DNA from: Lysobacter auxotrophicus
GTDB taxonomy: Bacteria > Pseudomonadota > Gammaproteobacteria > Xanthomonadales > Xanthomonadaceae
Direction of reading: 5' to 3'
Assembly (NCBI RefSeq): GCF_027924565.1
Contig: NZ_AP027041.1
Location: 2,728,001 to 2,792,000, forward strand
DNA: 64,000 bases
In this document: positions 18,941 through 28,281 of the stretch, piece after piece
Numbering within the stretch: position 1 is the first letter of the stretch
Layout: each line of letters opens with the position of its first letter
Notes under the pieces: model-generated
The model's database searches: none
What the model was told of the DNA's origin: nothing
The model's input: the letters and a program-made list of their open reading frames with translations, nothing else
Position numbers and translations under genes: made by a program

Positions 18941-19070
18941 GGGTTCTCACTCCTCCCGGGACGGGATATTCGACGGAATAGTCTAATTGAATAAAGGACG
19001 ATCGCGAGCATACGCGAAAGCCCTTTGGGTTCAAGCGGTTACAGCTGAAACAGTGACCGGCCGAGGCCGC

Positions 19071-19814
19071 TCACGGCATGTACATGCCGCCATTGACGTG
19101 CAGGGTCTCGCCGGTGATGTACGCAGCGGACGGCCCCGCCAGGAAGGCGACCGCGCGGGCGATGTCCGCCGGCTCACCGAAGCGGCCCAGCGCGATCTGC
19201 CCCAGCATCGCGTTCTTGGCATCCTCGGGCAGCGCCTTGGTCATGTCGGTGTCGATGAAGCCCGGCGCCACCACGTTGACGGTGATGTTGCGGCTGCCGA
19301 TTTCCTTTGCAAGCGACTTGCTGAAGGCGATGATGCCGGCCTTCGCCGCCGCGTAGTTGGCCTGGCCGGCGTTTCCGGTCACGCCGATCACCGAGGCGAT
19401 GTTGATGATGCGGCCCTTGCGCGCCTTCATCATCGAACGCATCACCGCCTTGCTGGTGCGGTAGACGCTGGTGAGGTTGGTGTCGAGGATCGCCTGCCAG
19501 TCCTCGTCCTTCATGCGCATCAGCAGATTGTCACGCGTGATGCCGGCATTGTTGACGAGGATGGAGATCGGGCCGATCTCCTTGCCGATGCCTTCGATCA
19601 GCGCTTCCACCGATGATGCATCGCTCACGTCGAGCACGCGGCCATGGCCGCCGTGCGCGGCGAGTCGCTCGCCGATCGCGCTCGCGCCGCCCTCGGACGT
19701 CGCCGTGCCGATCACGGTGGCGCCCTGCGCAGCCAGTTCGTCGGCGATCGCCGCGCCGATGCCGCGACTGGCGCCGGTCACCAGGGCGATTTCACCTTTC
19801 AGGAGCTGGGTCAT
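19071..19814 (-). CDS. fabG: 3-oxoacyl-ACP reductase
   Basis: NADPH-dependent short-chain reductase of the fatty-acid cycle. The ATG at 19814 is preferred over an upstream in-frame TTG because GGAGAC lies just before it; this gives 247 residues. Visible motifs are TGASRGIG (cofactor), NNAGITRDNLLMRM, IINIASVIGVTGN with the catalytic serine, and YAAAKAG with Tyr and Lys. It lies 94 bases after fabD and 130 before acpP. Confidence 0.97.
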   Translation of the reverse strand: MTQLLKGEIALVTGASRGIGAAIADELAAQGATVIGTATSEGGASAIGERLAAHGGHGRVLDVSDASSVEALIEGIGKEIGPISILVNNAGITRDNLLMRMKDEDWQAILDTNLTSVYRTSKAVMRSMMKARKGRIINIASVIGVTGNAGQANYAAAKAGIIAFSKSLAKEIGSRNITVNVVAPGFIDTDMTKALPEDAKNAMLGQIALGRFGEPADIARAVAFLAGPSAAYITGETLHVNGGMYMP

Positions 19815-19908
19815 TGATGTCTCCAAAGTAAGGGCTCACGGGATGCAGCCGGCACGGCTCGCATCCAGGCGGCGAATCACGCGGATCCGCGCGCCCGCAA
19901 ACCGATGA

Positions 19909-20865
19909 TCATGTCCAGTCGCCGAGCGCGGCTTCGAAATCGCCGACGGCGCCGATCGCGCGTGCGTCGATGCCCTTGTCGATGCGCTTGATCAGCCCGG
20001 CCAGCACCTTGCCGGGGCCGCATTCGGCGATGCGCGACGTGCCCTTCCCCGCCAGCGCCTGGACACAACCGGTCCACTGCACCGGCAGGTAGAGCTGTCG
20101 GACGAGCGCGTCGCGGATCGCATCGACGCTGTCATGCACGCGCGCATCGACGTTCTGCACGACGGGCCGATCCGGCATGCGCCAGGACAAGCCCGCCATC
20201 GCCTCGGCAAGACGGTTCGCGGCTTCTCGCATGAGCGGCGTATGCGAGGGCACGCTGACGGCAAGCTTCACCGCCTTGCGCACGCCGCGTTCGCCGAGCA
20301 GCGCCAGCGCCTTGTCCACCGCGGCCGCGTGACCGCCAATGACGATCTGGCCCGGTGAATTGAAGTTCGCGGGAACGACGACCTCGGCACCGGAAACCGC
20401 TTCGCAGACTTCCTGCACCAGCGCGTCTTCCGCGCCCAGCACGGCGGCCATCGCGCCGATGCCGGCCGGAGCGGCATCCTGCATCAGCTGGCCACGCAGG
20501 CGGACCAGATGCGCGCCATCGGTCAGCGAAAGCGCACCCGCGGCGACCAGTGCCGTGTACTCGCCCAGGCTGTGCCCCGCCAGAAGCGCCGGCGAACGAC
20601 CGCCCTGCGCGTTCCACGCACGCCATACCGCGATGCCCGCGGCGAGCAGCGCCGGCTGGGTGTACTCGGTGCGGTTGAGCATTTCTTCCGGGCCGCCTTG
20701 GCTCAGCGCCCACAAATCGACATCGGCCCCGTCGCTGGCTTCGGCGAAGGTCTCGCGCACGATGGGGTGGAGCTCGGCCAATTCGGCGAGCATGCCAACC
20801 GACTGGGAACCCTGGCCCGGAAATACGAAGGCCAGCGATGCGTCGTGGGCGGTGGAATCGGTCAC
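19909..20865 (-). CDS. fabD: Malonyl-CoA:ACP transacylase
   Basis: Loads malonyl groups onto ACP. The 318-residue product has the nucleophile elbow LLAGHSLGEYTALVAAG, FPGQGSQSVGM at the N-terminus and a VPSHTPLM motif with the catalytic histidine. The start is GTG at 20865. It is separated from fabH by an unusually long 478-base gap containing the fabH terminator, so it probably has its own promoter and leads fabD-fabG-acpP-fabF. Confidence 0.96.
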   Translation of the reverse strand: MTDSTAHDASLAFVFPGQGSQSVGMLAELAELHPIVRETFAEASDGADVDLWALSQGGPEEMLNRTEYTQPALLAAGIAVWRAWNAQGGRSPALLAGHSLGEYTALVAAGALSLTDGAHLVRLRGQLMQDAAPAGIGAMAAVLGAEDALVQEVCEAVSGAEVVVPANFNSPGQIVIGGHAAAVDKALALLGERGVRKAVKLAVSVPSHTPLMREAANRLAEAMAGLSWRMPDRPVVQNVDARVHDSVDAIRDALVRQLYLPVQWTGCVQALAGKGTSRIAECGPGKVLAGLIKRIDKGIDARAIGAVGDFEAALGDWT

Positions 20866-21343
20866 GCGGCGGGGGTCCCTGCGAAAAGAGTGCGCATGAT
20901 ACGAGCCTTTGCTCTAGTGCGTCTGTACCGGGTCGTATTGAAGACCGGATGCGTTGCGGAACTGTGAAGGCGTGCGGTATGGCGCGGTCGGCGCATGATG
21001 CGGGTAGGTGTTCCGTATCGACGCGGGAATGAGTCCGCCCGGAGGCGGAAGCAAAGCAAGGTGCTGCCTCCCGATCGCGTTCCACGTCTCCCGTTCATCG
21101 ACGGCCGGCCCGTTCCTGTTGATGCGCTCAAGCATGCAGGCTCGATCCGCCACAGCGAATCGCGTAACGCCTCGATGCACGGTAGGGCTTCCGCTCGATG
21201 CAAGGTCAGACGCTGCGGCATGGTGGCAACCTGCGCCGCAGTATCGGATTCGCATTGAAGCGATGGCCGTGCGACAGCAGGCATCGCACAAACAAAAACG
21301 CCTCCGCGTCGAGCGGAGGCGTCATGTTTTACGGCGCTGAAAG
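20866..21343. other. Gene-free stretch between fabD and fabH
   Basis: No convincing gene in 478 bases. It contains the fabH terminator near 21299-21323 and a small TCCGCC/GGCGGA hairpin near 21032. Open frames of up to 140 codons exist here, but they show no recognisable protein, differ between frames and carry unusual arginine/cysteine-rich content. The region must hold the fabD promoter; I cannot place it securely. Confidence 0.6.
21289..21323 (-). terminator. Rho-independent terminator of fabH
   Basis: Perfect 10-bp stem ACGCCTCCGC/GCGGAGGCGT with a 5-base loop, followed on the minus strand by TTTTGTTTGT, 20 bases after the fabH stop. Confidence 0.9.
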
Positions 21344-22330
21344 TCAGTAGCGCAGCAGCGCCGAGCCCCAGGTGAAGCCGCCGCCGAATGCCTCCAGCAG
21401 CACGAGCTGGCCGCGCTGCACTTTGCCGGAGCGCACGGCTTCATCGAGTGCGAGCGGCACCGAACCGGACGAGGTATTGCCGTGCTTGTCCACGGTGACG
21501 ACGACGCGATCCATCGGCATGTCCAGGCGCTTGGCCGTGGCTTCGATGATGCGCAGGTTGGCCTGGTGCGGGATCAGCCAGTCGATGTCGTGACGATCCA
21601 GGCCGTTGGCCTCGAGCGTTTCCTCGACCACCGAATCCAGCGCCTTCACCGCATGCTTGAAGACTTCGTTGCCGGTCATCAGCACGCGCACGCCGGCGTT
21701 GTGTTCTTCCGGCTTGAAACCGATCGACACGCCGACCGGATTCCACAGCAGTTCCTTCTTGCCGCCATCGGCGTGCATGTGGGTGCTGAGGATGCCGGTT
21801 TCGGTATCGGCCTTGAGCACGACCGCGCCGGCGCCGTCGCCGAACAGCACGCAGGTGGAGCGATCGCTCCAGTCGAGCATGCGCGTGAGCGTTTCCGCGC
21901 CGACGACGAGCACGGTCTTGGCCGCGCCCGAACGGATGAACTTGTCGGCCACCGTCAGCGCGTAGACGAAGCCCGTGCAGGCGGCGTTGACGTCGAACGC
22001 GGGGCAGCCGTTGGCGCCGAGCCGATGCTGGAGCAGGCACGCGGTCGAGGGAAAGATGAGGTCAGGCGTGGTGGTGCCGACGACGATCAGATCGAGTTCC
22101 GTCGCGTCGATGCCGGCGGCTTCCAGCGCGCGGACGGAAGCGTGGTACGCCAGATCGCTCGTGGTCTCGCCTTCAGCGGCGATGTGGCGCTCGCGGATAC
22201 CCGTACGGGCCGCGATCCATTCGTCGCTGGTATCGACGATCTTCGCGAGGTCGTCGTTGGTCAGCACCTTCTCGGGAAGGTAGCTGCCGGTTCCCGCGAT
22301 GCGGGAATAAATCTGTTGCGTCATCGCCAC
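21344..22330 (-). CDS. fabH: 3-oxoacyl-ACP synthase III
   Basis: Starts fatty-acid synthesis by condensing acetyl-CoA (or branched acyl-CoA) with malonyl-ACP. The 328-residue product has the catalytic Cys in [14 protein letters not shown], His in [11 protein letters not shown] and Asn in [12 protein letters not shown]. It follows rpmF by about 200 bases. The plsX gene that commonly lies between rpmF and fabH is missing. Its own terminator ends the transcript. Confidence 0.97.
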   Translation of the reverse strand: MAMTQQIYSRIAGTGSYLPEKVLTNDDLAKIVDTSDEWIAARTGIRERHIAAEGETTSDLAYHASVRALEAAGIDATELDLIVVGTTTPDLIFPSTACLLQHRLGANGCPAFDVNAACTGFVYALTVADKFIRSGAAKTVLVVGAETLTRMLDWSDRSTCVLFGDGAGAVVLKADTETGILSTHMHADGGKKELLWNPVGVSIGFKPEEHNAGVRVLMTGNEVFKHAVKALDSVVEETLEANGLDRHDIDWLIPHQANLRIIEATAKRLDMPMDRVVVTVDKHGNTSSGSVPLALDEAVRSGKVQRGQLVLLEAFGGGFTWGSALLRY

Positions 22331-22531
22331 TCCGCTGCACAGCCGTGATGGCCCTGTCGGGCACTTGCCGGGAACCGTCGGCGGAGCCGACGGAAGCGTA
22401 CCGCCGCTACCCTCGAATCGGGGTCGCCACCACGGGCCACGCTGCGTCGCGGGGCCTTGCGGCGGCGGACAGCGGCCCGGCGGCGTCCGCGCACGTCAGG
22501 CGACGGGCGCGGGCGGCGGTGGGCGAAGAGA

Positions 22532-22726
22532 TTACTCTTCGTCCGCAACCTTGGACTTGGTGTCGATCACCTTCTTGCCGCGGTAGTAGCCGTCGGCGGT
22601 GACGTGGTGACGCAGGTGGGTCTCGCCCGTGGTCGGGTCGGTGGCCAGCTGCTTGGCGGACAGCGCGTCGTGCGAACGACGCATGCCACGCTTGGACGGG
22701 GAAACGCGGGACTTCTGGACAGCCAT
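22532..22726 (-). CDS. rpmF: 50S ribosomal protein L32
   Basis: Small ribosomal protein of 64 residues with the conserved N-terminus [19 protein letters not shown] and a basic, histidine-rich middle ([17 protein letters not shown]). The zinc-binding cysteines of some L32 proteins are absent. It lies 18 bases after yceD, the usual yceD-rpmF pairing. Confidence 0.97.
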   Translation of the reverse strand: MAVQKSRVSPSKRGMRRSHDALSAKQLATDPTTGETHLRHHVTADGYYRGKKVIDTKSKVADEE

Positions 22727-22744
22727 GGTCTTGCTCCAAAAAAA

Positions 22745-23263
22745 CTAGTTCGAATGTTTCTTCAATGCCGACAACGCAGCGAATGGATTCGCGCGCTCCG
22801 GCTCCGGACCTGCTTCAGGTGCGGGCCAGTCGCCTTCCACCGCTTCCGTGCCGGGCATGATCGGCACGACCGGAACGGCGAGGATGAGTTCGTCCTCGAC
22901 CAGTTCGACGGTCCGCAGCTGGCCGTTTTCGGGCACCAGCAGCGGCTCGTATCCGGGCGGCAGCGCAGCTTCGTCCGCTTCGTCGCGAATGAGGCCGAGC
23001 CGCTGCACGATGTTCACCGGCAACAGGAATCGCTGCAGGCTGCGCTGACAGGTCAGCGGCAGCTCGGCATCGATACGCAGTTCGACATAAGGCACCTTCA
23101 GCGAGTCGCGATCGAAATCGAGCGCGAATCGCACCTCGCCCTGGGTGTCGACCAGGCTGTCCCGCAGCCGCGTCAGCGCCGACAACGGCACGCGGCCTTC
23201 CACGCCGCGCCGCGCCGCCACCATGCGCCAAGCATCAAGAATCTCGGGCAGGTCCGCTGACAT
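22745..23263 (-). CDS. yceD: DUF177 protein YceD (23S rRNA accumulation protein)
   Basis: DUF177/YceD family protein linked to large-subunit rRNA accumulation. The ATG at 23263 gives 172 residues, matching E. coli (173); an upstream TTG would extend it without support. The conserved core LTCQRSLQRFLLPVNIVQRL and the acidic ELVEDELILAVPVVP segment are present. It is immediately upstream of rpmF and divergent from the next gene. Confidence 0.92.
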   Translation of the reverse strand: MSADLPEILDAWRMVAARRGVEGRVPLSALTRLRDSLVDTQGEVRFALDFDRDSLKVPYVELRIDAELPLTCQRSLQRFLLPVNIVQRLGLIRDEADEAALPPGYEPLLVPENGQLRTVELVEDELILAVPVVPIMPGTEAVEGDWPAPEAGPEPERANPFAALSALKKHSN

Positions 23264-23295
23264 AAGCTGCGGAATGTTAGAGATCGCCCCGGTTC

Positions 23296-23772
23296 GTGTC
23301 AAACCTGAACCCGACGGGGCAAGCGGGGCCAGTTCACGGTTCCGCGCCGGCGCATTTGCCGGCCGCCGGGAGGGCCTTCACACTGGAGGCCTTCCGACTC
23401 CAGCGCACGACCGTGACCATCGCCCTGCTCCTGCTGCTGTCCGCCCTGGTGATCGCGGTACTGGCGTATTCCCGCTCCCGACCCAGCCGGCGCGATCGCG
23501 CGATGCGCGACGTCCTGGATGCCGCCGACGCACTGGAAGCCCAGCTGCGCGTGGCGCGGGCCGAAATCGAAGCGGTCACCGGCGGGGACGGCGACGACCC
23601 GGTCGGCGAGGCGATGCGCGAGATGCTCCGCCAGCGGCTTTGGCTGCGGGACCACGGCCCGGACGCCAGCCTCGCCCAGCTCGACGAGGTGCGCAGCTCC
23701 ATCGACGCCGCCCGCGGCCGGATCGACCAGCAATTGTCGCGGATCGCGCAGGCCCGCGCACCGGCCGCATGA
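23296..23772 (+). CDS. Hypothetical single-pass membrane protein upstream of maf
   Basis: I do not recognise this gene. From GTG at 23296 it would be 158 residues with one membrane segment (TIALLLLLSALVIAVLAYSR) and a cytoplasmic, charged, helical C-terminal half with coiled-coil character. An alternative GTG at 23413, just before the membrane helix, would give 119 residues; neither start has a clear ribosome-binding site. Its stop overlaps the maf start by four bases (ATGA), the main argument that it is real. Confidence 0.55.
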   Translation: MSNLNPTGQAGPVHGSAPAHLPAAGRAFTLEAFRLQRTTVTIALLLLLSALVIAVLAYSRSRPSRRDRAMRDVLDAADALEAQLRVARAEIEAVTGGDGDDPVGEAMREMLRQRLWLRDHGPDASLAQLDEVRSSIDAARGRIDQQLSRIAQARAPAA

Positions 23773-24353
23773 ACGCGCCGCAACGGCTGATCCTGGCGTC
23801 GACTTCGATCTATCGGCGCGAGCTCCTGGGCCGTCTGCGCCTGCCGTTCGATACCGAGCGCCCCGGCACGGACGAGACCCCTCTTCCCGACGAAGCGCCC
23901 GAGGCGCTGGCCCGTCGCCTCGCCCGGGCGAAGGCGGCCGACGTGGCGGCGCGGCATCCGGGCGCTTGGGTGATCGGCTCCGATCAGGTCGCCGAATGCG
24001 GTGGCCGCGCCCTCGGCAAGCCCGGCGCTCACGACGCCGCCAAGGCGCAGCTGGCGTCGATGTCCGGCCAGGCGGTGCGGTTCCACACCGGGCTGTGCGT
24101 GATGCGCGATGGCGGGCCGGTGTTCGAGGCCATGGACCGCACCGTTGTCCGGCTCCGGGTGCTGGGGGACGAGGAGATCGACCGCTACCTGCACGCCGAG
24201 CAGCCCTACGACTGCGCGGGCAGTTTCAAGTCCGAAGGGCTGGGAATCGCGCTGTTCGAGGCGATCGAGAACCGCGACCCAACCGCGCTCGTCGGCCTGC
24301 CGCTGATCGCCACGGCGACGCTGCTGCGCGAGGCTGGCTTCCGCCTGCCCTGA
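23769..24353 (+). CDS. maf: Maf-family nucleoside triphosphate pyrophosphatase (YceF type)
   Basis: Hydrolyses modified nucleoside triphosphates; the YceF subgroup acts on 7-methyl-GTP. The 194-residue product starts MNAPQRLILASTSIYRREL with the signature serine/arginine motif, then VIGSDQVAECGG and the YDCAGSFKSEGLGIALFE segment. In E. coli yceF lies beside yceD and rpmF, matching the location here and favouring the YceF subgroup. It ends 3 bases from the convergent glycosyltransferase gene. Confidence 0.9.
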   Translation: MNAPQRLILASTSIYRRELLGRLRLPFDTERPGTDETPLPDEAPEALARRLARAKAADVAARHPGAWVIGSDQVAECGGRALGKPGAHDAAKAQLASMSGQAVRFHTGLCVMRDGGPVFEAMDRTVVRLRVLGDEEIDRYLHAEQPYDCAGSFKSEGLGIALFEAIENRDPTALVGLPLIATATLLREAGFRLP

Positions 24354-24356
24354 GCG

Positions 24357-26201
24357 TCATTGCGTCAGTTCGATCGGCTGCTCGGCCAAGGTTTCGACGC
24401 TCCCATCCCGGCCCGTCAGGCGCAGCCCCAGCCAGTGCCGGCCCGGTGCGATGTCGCGATCGCCCAGATCCACGTGGGCATCGAAGCCCACGCGCGGATG
24501 CTGCGGATCGCTCGACACGGGCCAGACGCGCTGCAAGCCGGGGAAGTCGCGGCCGTAATCCGCGCGACCGACGACCTTGCCGTCCAGCGTGACCTCGACG
24601 CCCGACAGCCCGACGCCATCCTTGAACGCCCAGCCGCGTACGTCGAATCGACGCCCGACGCGCGCGTCGGCGACGGGCGCGTCGACCCATGCCATCGACG
24701 GCGTCGTGCACGGACCGGACGTCGCGTCGCCCGTCAGTGCGAAGAGCAGGAAGCGCTGGCGCCCGTGGTCGATGTTGAGCACTTCCGGCGGCGGCAGCGG
24801 CCCGACCATGTCGCACAGCACGTGATAGCGATCGAGCAGGTCGCGGTACTTCACCTCGGTGGCGCCGACGACCAGCAGCACCGGCGCGCTACCCCACTCG
24901 CTGCGTCCGGCGGTCTGCAGATCCCATAGACGCAGCTGCGGCGCACGGCCGTGCTTGAGGTTGATCGGGTGGTCGAGCACCGGGATGCGCGGGTCGCCGA
25001 GCGCGAAGCCGAGTTCGGCCCCGATCTTGAAGTTGTCGGCGACCACGCGCGTGCCTTCGGGCATCGCGTCGAGCCGCGCGCGCACCGCGTCGGCCAGCGT
25101 TCCCCACCCGGCGAAGTTGGCCGGATACCACTTCTCCGCCGCGCTCGCTTCGCGCCACTTCGCGTTCGACACGGCGACGTAGTACCCCAGGTTCGCCACC
25201 AGGCCGATGCCCGCCAGCCACAGTGTCGCCAGCCGCCATGCGCGCGGCCACGTCGCGAGCACCGCCGGCACCAACGGCAGCAGCGCGAGGTAGCCCGGCA
25301 AGGGCCAGTGGAAACTGACGCGTTCGGTGTCGGCGAAGAAGCCCAGCGCGAAGAACCCCACCACCACGCCCGAACCGAGCAGCGCGAAGTAACGCGACAC
25401 GGTCGATCCGCACGTGAGGCTGCGGCGGGCCGCGACCGCCATCGCCGCGAACAGCAGCGGCGTGGCCAGCAACGCCTGGATGCCGATGAAGAGGATGCCG
25501 TCGACATGGAAGGACCACGGGTGGCGATCGACCAGCTGGAAGCGCAATCCCGCGTCGGCGTTGTCCAGATTCCACGCCACCAGCGGCGCCCATGCGGACG
25601 CACCGAACGCGATGGCGACCATCACGCGGATGTCGCGCAGCGCGCGGCGGCCTTCGGGCAGCATCAGCAACGCGACGAACCCCACGACGATCACCGCGAT
25701 GAAGCGGTAATGGCACAGCGCACCCAGCGCGAGGCCGAAGGCGAGTTCGAGCGCGGTCGGCGCATCGACCTGCCGCAGCAGGCGCGCACCCGCGTCCAGG
25801 CACAGCAGCGTCGCCAGCGCCATCGCGGCGTCGGGAAGCGCCATCAGGCCGAGTCCGCCCGCGAGCGGCAGCAGCAGCGCGAGCAGGCCGGCCTGCCAGC
25901 CGGCCTTCGCGCCGAACTCGCGTGCGGTCACGTGCACCATCAGCCACGGCACCGCGGCGCCAATGAGCAGGAACGGCAAACGCAGTGCGAACATCCCCTC
26001 GCCCAGCGAAACGCCAAGACGCGTCAGCCAGGCGGTCAGGCCGGGAAGATCCGAATAGGCCGCGGCCGGATGCCGGCCTTCCTGCCAGTAGAAAGCTTCG
26101 TCCACGAACAGCGGCAGGCGCGCGGCGATGAGCAGCTTGATCGCCAGAACCGAGACCCAGAGCACCCAAAAGGCACGTCGCGCCTGCACTGCATCCCGCA
26201 T
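24357..26201 (-). CDS. GT39/ArnT-like membrane glycosyltransferase with C-terminal Ig-like domain
   Basis: A 614-residue polytopic protein. An N-terminal helix leads to PLFVDEAFYWQEGRHPAAAY, the acidic first loop typical of GT-C transferases that use lipid-phosphate sugars (PMT, ArnT). About ten further hydrophobic segments run to about residue 340. The last hundred residues form an extra domain with RRFDVRGWAFKDGVGLSGVEV and VVGRADYGRDFPG, resembling the bacterial Ig-like repeats seen on cell-surface proteins. Donor and acceptor are unknown. It is convergent with maf and divergent from moxR. Confidence 0.75.
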   Translation of the reverse strand: MRDAVQARRAFWVLWVSVLAIKLLIAARLPLFVDEAFYWQEGRHPAAAYSDLPGLTAWLTRLGVSLGEGMFALRLPFLLIGAAVPWLMVHVTAREFGAKAGWQAGLLALLLPLAGGLGLMALPDAAMALATLLCLDAGARLLRQVDAPTALELAFGLALGALCHYRFIAVIVVGFVALLMLPEGRRALRDIRVMVAIAFGASAWAPLVAWNLDNADAGLRFQLVDRHPWSFHVDGILFIGIQALLATPLLFAAMAVAARRSLTCGSTVSRYFALLGSGVVVGFFALGFFADTERVSFHWPLPGYLALLPLVPAVLATWPRAWRLATLWLAGIGLVANLGYYVAVSNAKWREASAAEKWYPANFAGWGTLADAVRARLDAMPEGTRVVADNFKIGAELGFALGDPRIPVLDHPINLKHGRAPQLRLWDLQTAGRSEWGSAPVLLVVGATEVKYRDLLDRYHVLCDMVGPLPPPEVLNIDHGRQRFLLFALTGDATSGPCTTPSMAWVDAPVADARVGRRFDVRGWAFKDGVGLSGVEVTLDGKVVGRADYGRDFPGLQRVWPVSSDPQHPRVGFDAHVDLGDRDIAPGRHWLGLRLTGRDGSVETLAEQPIELTQ

Positions 26202-26343
26202 CCGTTCGTGACCTCGCTACACTCGGGAAAGATGGGTGGCCCCGGCAGGATCGACGCGCCGGCAGCCTCGCGGAGGGGGAGGTCCGTCGGCGATTCGCCG
26301 ACCCGCGCGGCGCACCACTGAAACATTCCAGGAGACACGCACG

Positions 26344-27297
26344 ATGGCGGTATCCCTTTCGACGGCGGCCATGCTAACCGATGGCCTTCGCGCATCCCTC
26401 GACCGCGCGCAGACACAGGTCAATGCCCTGGTGCTGGGCAAGCAGCAGGAAGTGCGCATGGCGTTCGTCGCGCTGCTTGCCGGCGGCCACGTGCTGATCG
26501 AGGACCTGCCGGGCCTGGGCAAGACGACGCTGGCGCATGCGCTTGCCGCCACGCTCGGCCTGGACTTCCAGCGCGTGCAGTTCACTTCCGACCTGCTGCC
26601 GGCCGACGTCGTCGGCGTGTCGGTGTTCGATCCCCAGACGCGGCAGTTCCAGTTCCACGCCGGCCCCGTGTTCACGCAGGTGCTGCTCGCCGACGAGATC
26701 AACCGCGCGCCGCCGCGCACGCAGAGCGCGCTGCTGGAAGCGATGGCCGAATACCAGGTCACCGTCGACGGCACGACGCACCGGCTGCCGGAGCCGTTCT
26801 TCGTGATCGCGACGCAGAACCCGGTGGACCTGTCGGGCACGTATCCGCTGCCCGATTCGCAGCTCGACCGCTTCCTGCTGCGCCTGAGCCTGGGCTATCC
26901 CGGCGAGGCGGCCGAGCGCGACCTGCTCGCCGGCACGGATCGTCGCGACCTCATCGCACGCGCGACGCCGCAGTTGAGTGCGCCCGACGTGCTCGCCGCG
27001 CGCCAGGCGGTGCTGGACGTCCACGCGAGCGAGGCGCTGATCGCCTACGTGCAGGCGCTGCTGGCGCGCAGCCGCCGGCACCCGGGCGTACGCGTGGGCC
27101 TGTCGCCGCGCGCGGGGCTCGCGCTGTTGCGCGCTGCGCGTGCGTACGCGTTGCTGCTCGGTCGCGCGCACGTGCTCCCGGAAGACGTTCAGGCGCTGTT
27201 CCCCGCCGTTGCGGCGCATCGACTGGTGGCCGAGGTCGATGCGGGCAAGGACGCGGCGCTTGCGAAGGCGATCCTGCACGCGGTGCCGGTGGACTGA
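26344..27297 (+). CDS. moxR: MoxR-family AAA+ ATPase
   Basis: Chaperone-like AAA+ ATPase of 317 residues from the ATG at 26344. Walker A is GLGKTTL, Walker B LLADEINRAPPRTQSALLEAM, sensor 1 VIATQNPVD, and the SQLDRFLLRL arginine-finger region follows. MoxR proteins act with VWA or DUF58 partners to mature complexes. It lies 3 bases before the DUF58 gene and leads a four-gene operon ending with slp. Confidence 0.93.
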   Translation: MAVSLSTAAMLTDGLRASLDRAQTQVNALVLGKQQEVRMAFVALLAGGHVLIEDLPGLGKTTLAHALAATLGLDFQRVQFTSDLLPADVVGVSVFDPQTRQFQFHAGPVFTQVLLADEINRAPPRTQSALLEAMAEYQVTVDGTTHRLPEPFFVIATQNPVDLSGTYPLPDSQLDRFLLRLSLGYPGEAAERDLLAGTDRRDLIARATPQLSAPDVLAARQAVLDVHASEALIAYVQALLARSRRHPGVRVGLSPRAGLALLRAARAYALLLGRAHVLPEDVQALFPAVAAHRLVAEVDAGKDAALAKAILHAVPVD

Positions 27298-27300
27298 TCC

Positions 27301-28281
27301 ATGCCGGTCGCCGCTGCACGGCGCCTGTACCTGCGCGCCCATGCCATCGCGATGGTGTTCACGCGTCCGCGCGATCCCGAGCCGCTGCCCGCGCGCCTTC
27401 ACCGGCGCCGCATCTACGTGCTGCCCACGCGATTCGGCCTGTTCTACGCGTTCGCGCTGCTGACGATGCTGCTGGGCGCGCTCAACTACAACAACAATCC
27501 CGCGTTGCTGCTGGGCCTGCTCCTGGGCGGCGCGGGACTGGCGAGCCTGGTCGCGGCGCAGATGCAGTTGTCCGACCTGCAGCTCATCGCCGCCGACGCC
27601 GAGCCCGTCGCCGCCGGCATGCCGCTCGAACTTCGGCTGCACGCACGCGCCGATCCCGGCCGCACGCGTCGCGGGTTGCGCCTGGACGATGACGGCACCT
27701 TCGACGCCGAGCCGTCCGTGCTCAATCTCGACAAGGGCGTCGGCGACGCGCAACTGCTGTTGCCGACGCAGACGCGCGGATGGTTCGACGTGCCCAAGCT
27801 GCGACTGTCGACCACGCGCCCGCTCGGCCTCGCGCGCGCATGGGCGTACGTGTGGCCCGAAACGCCGCTGCTGGTGTACCCCACGCCCGAGCCGCACGGA
27901 CCGCCGCTGCCCGGCGGCCATGGCGAGAGTGCGCAGGCGCGGCTGCATCCTGCCGGCGACGATGTGCACCACCTGCGTGGCTACCGCGCGGGCGATGCGC
28001 CGCGCGCCATCGCCTGGAAGTCGTCCGCGCGCCGCGACGCGCTGATCGTGCGCGAATTCGAACAGCCGCTGGGGTCGGAAATCGTGCTCGACTGGCAGGC
28101 CACGGCCGGCATTCCGTACGAGGGACGCATCGCCCGACTTGCACGCTGGGTCGACGAAGCCGAACGCGAAGGCCGCCGCTTCAGATTGCGCCTTCCCGGA
28201 CAGGCGCCGCTGGGGCCCGATCGCGGTCCGCTGCACCGCCACGCCTGCCTGCGCGCGCTCGCGCTGATGCCGCATGTCTAA
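27301..28281 (+). CDS. DUF58 domain membrane protein
   Basis: A 326-residue DUF58 protein. Two N-terminal membrane helices (FYAFALLTMLLGALNY and LLGLLLGGAGLASLVAAQM) are followed by a soluble region with the hallmark LRGYRAGDAPRAIAWKSSAR. DUF58 proteins usually pair with MoxR ATPases, as here. The stop overlaps the tgpA start by 8 bases. Its precise role is unknown. Confidence 0.88.
   Translation: MPVAAARRLYLRAHAIAMVFTRPRDPEPLPARLHRRRIYVLPTRFGLFYAFALLTMLLGALNYNNNPALLLGLLLGGAGLASLVAAQMQLSDLQLIAADAEPVAAGMPLELRLHARADPGRTRRGLRLDDDGTFDAEPSVLNLDKGVGDAQLLLPTQTRGWFDVPKLRLSTTRPLGLARAWAYVWPETPLLVYPTPEPHGPPLPGGHGESAQARLHPAGDDVHHLRGYRAGDAPRAIAWKSSARRDALIVREFEQPLGSEIVLDWQATAGIPYEGRIARLARWVDEAEREGRRFRLRLPGQAPLGPDRGPLHRHACLRALALMPHV

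Noticed and set aside
20862-21291. Two overlapping 125-140-codon frames in the fabH-fabD gap
   Set aside because: Arg/Cys-rich translations without motifs, running across the fabH terminator or the fabD start region; no ribosome-binding sites seen.
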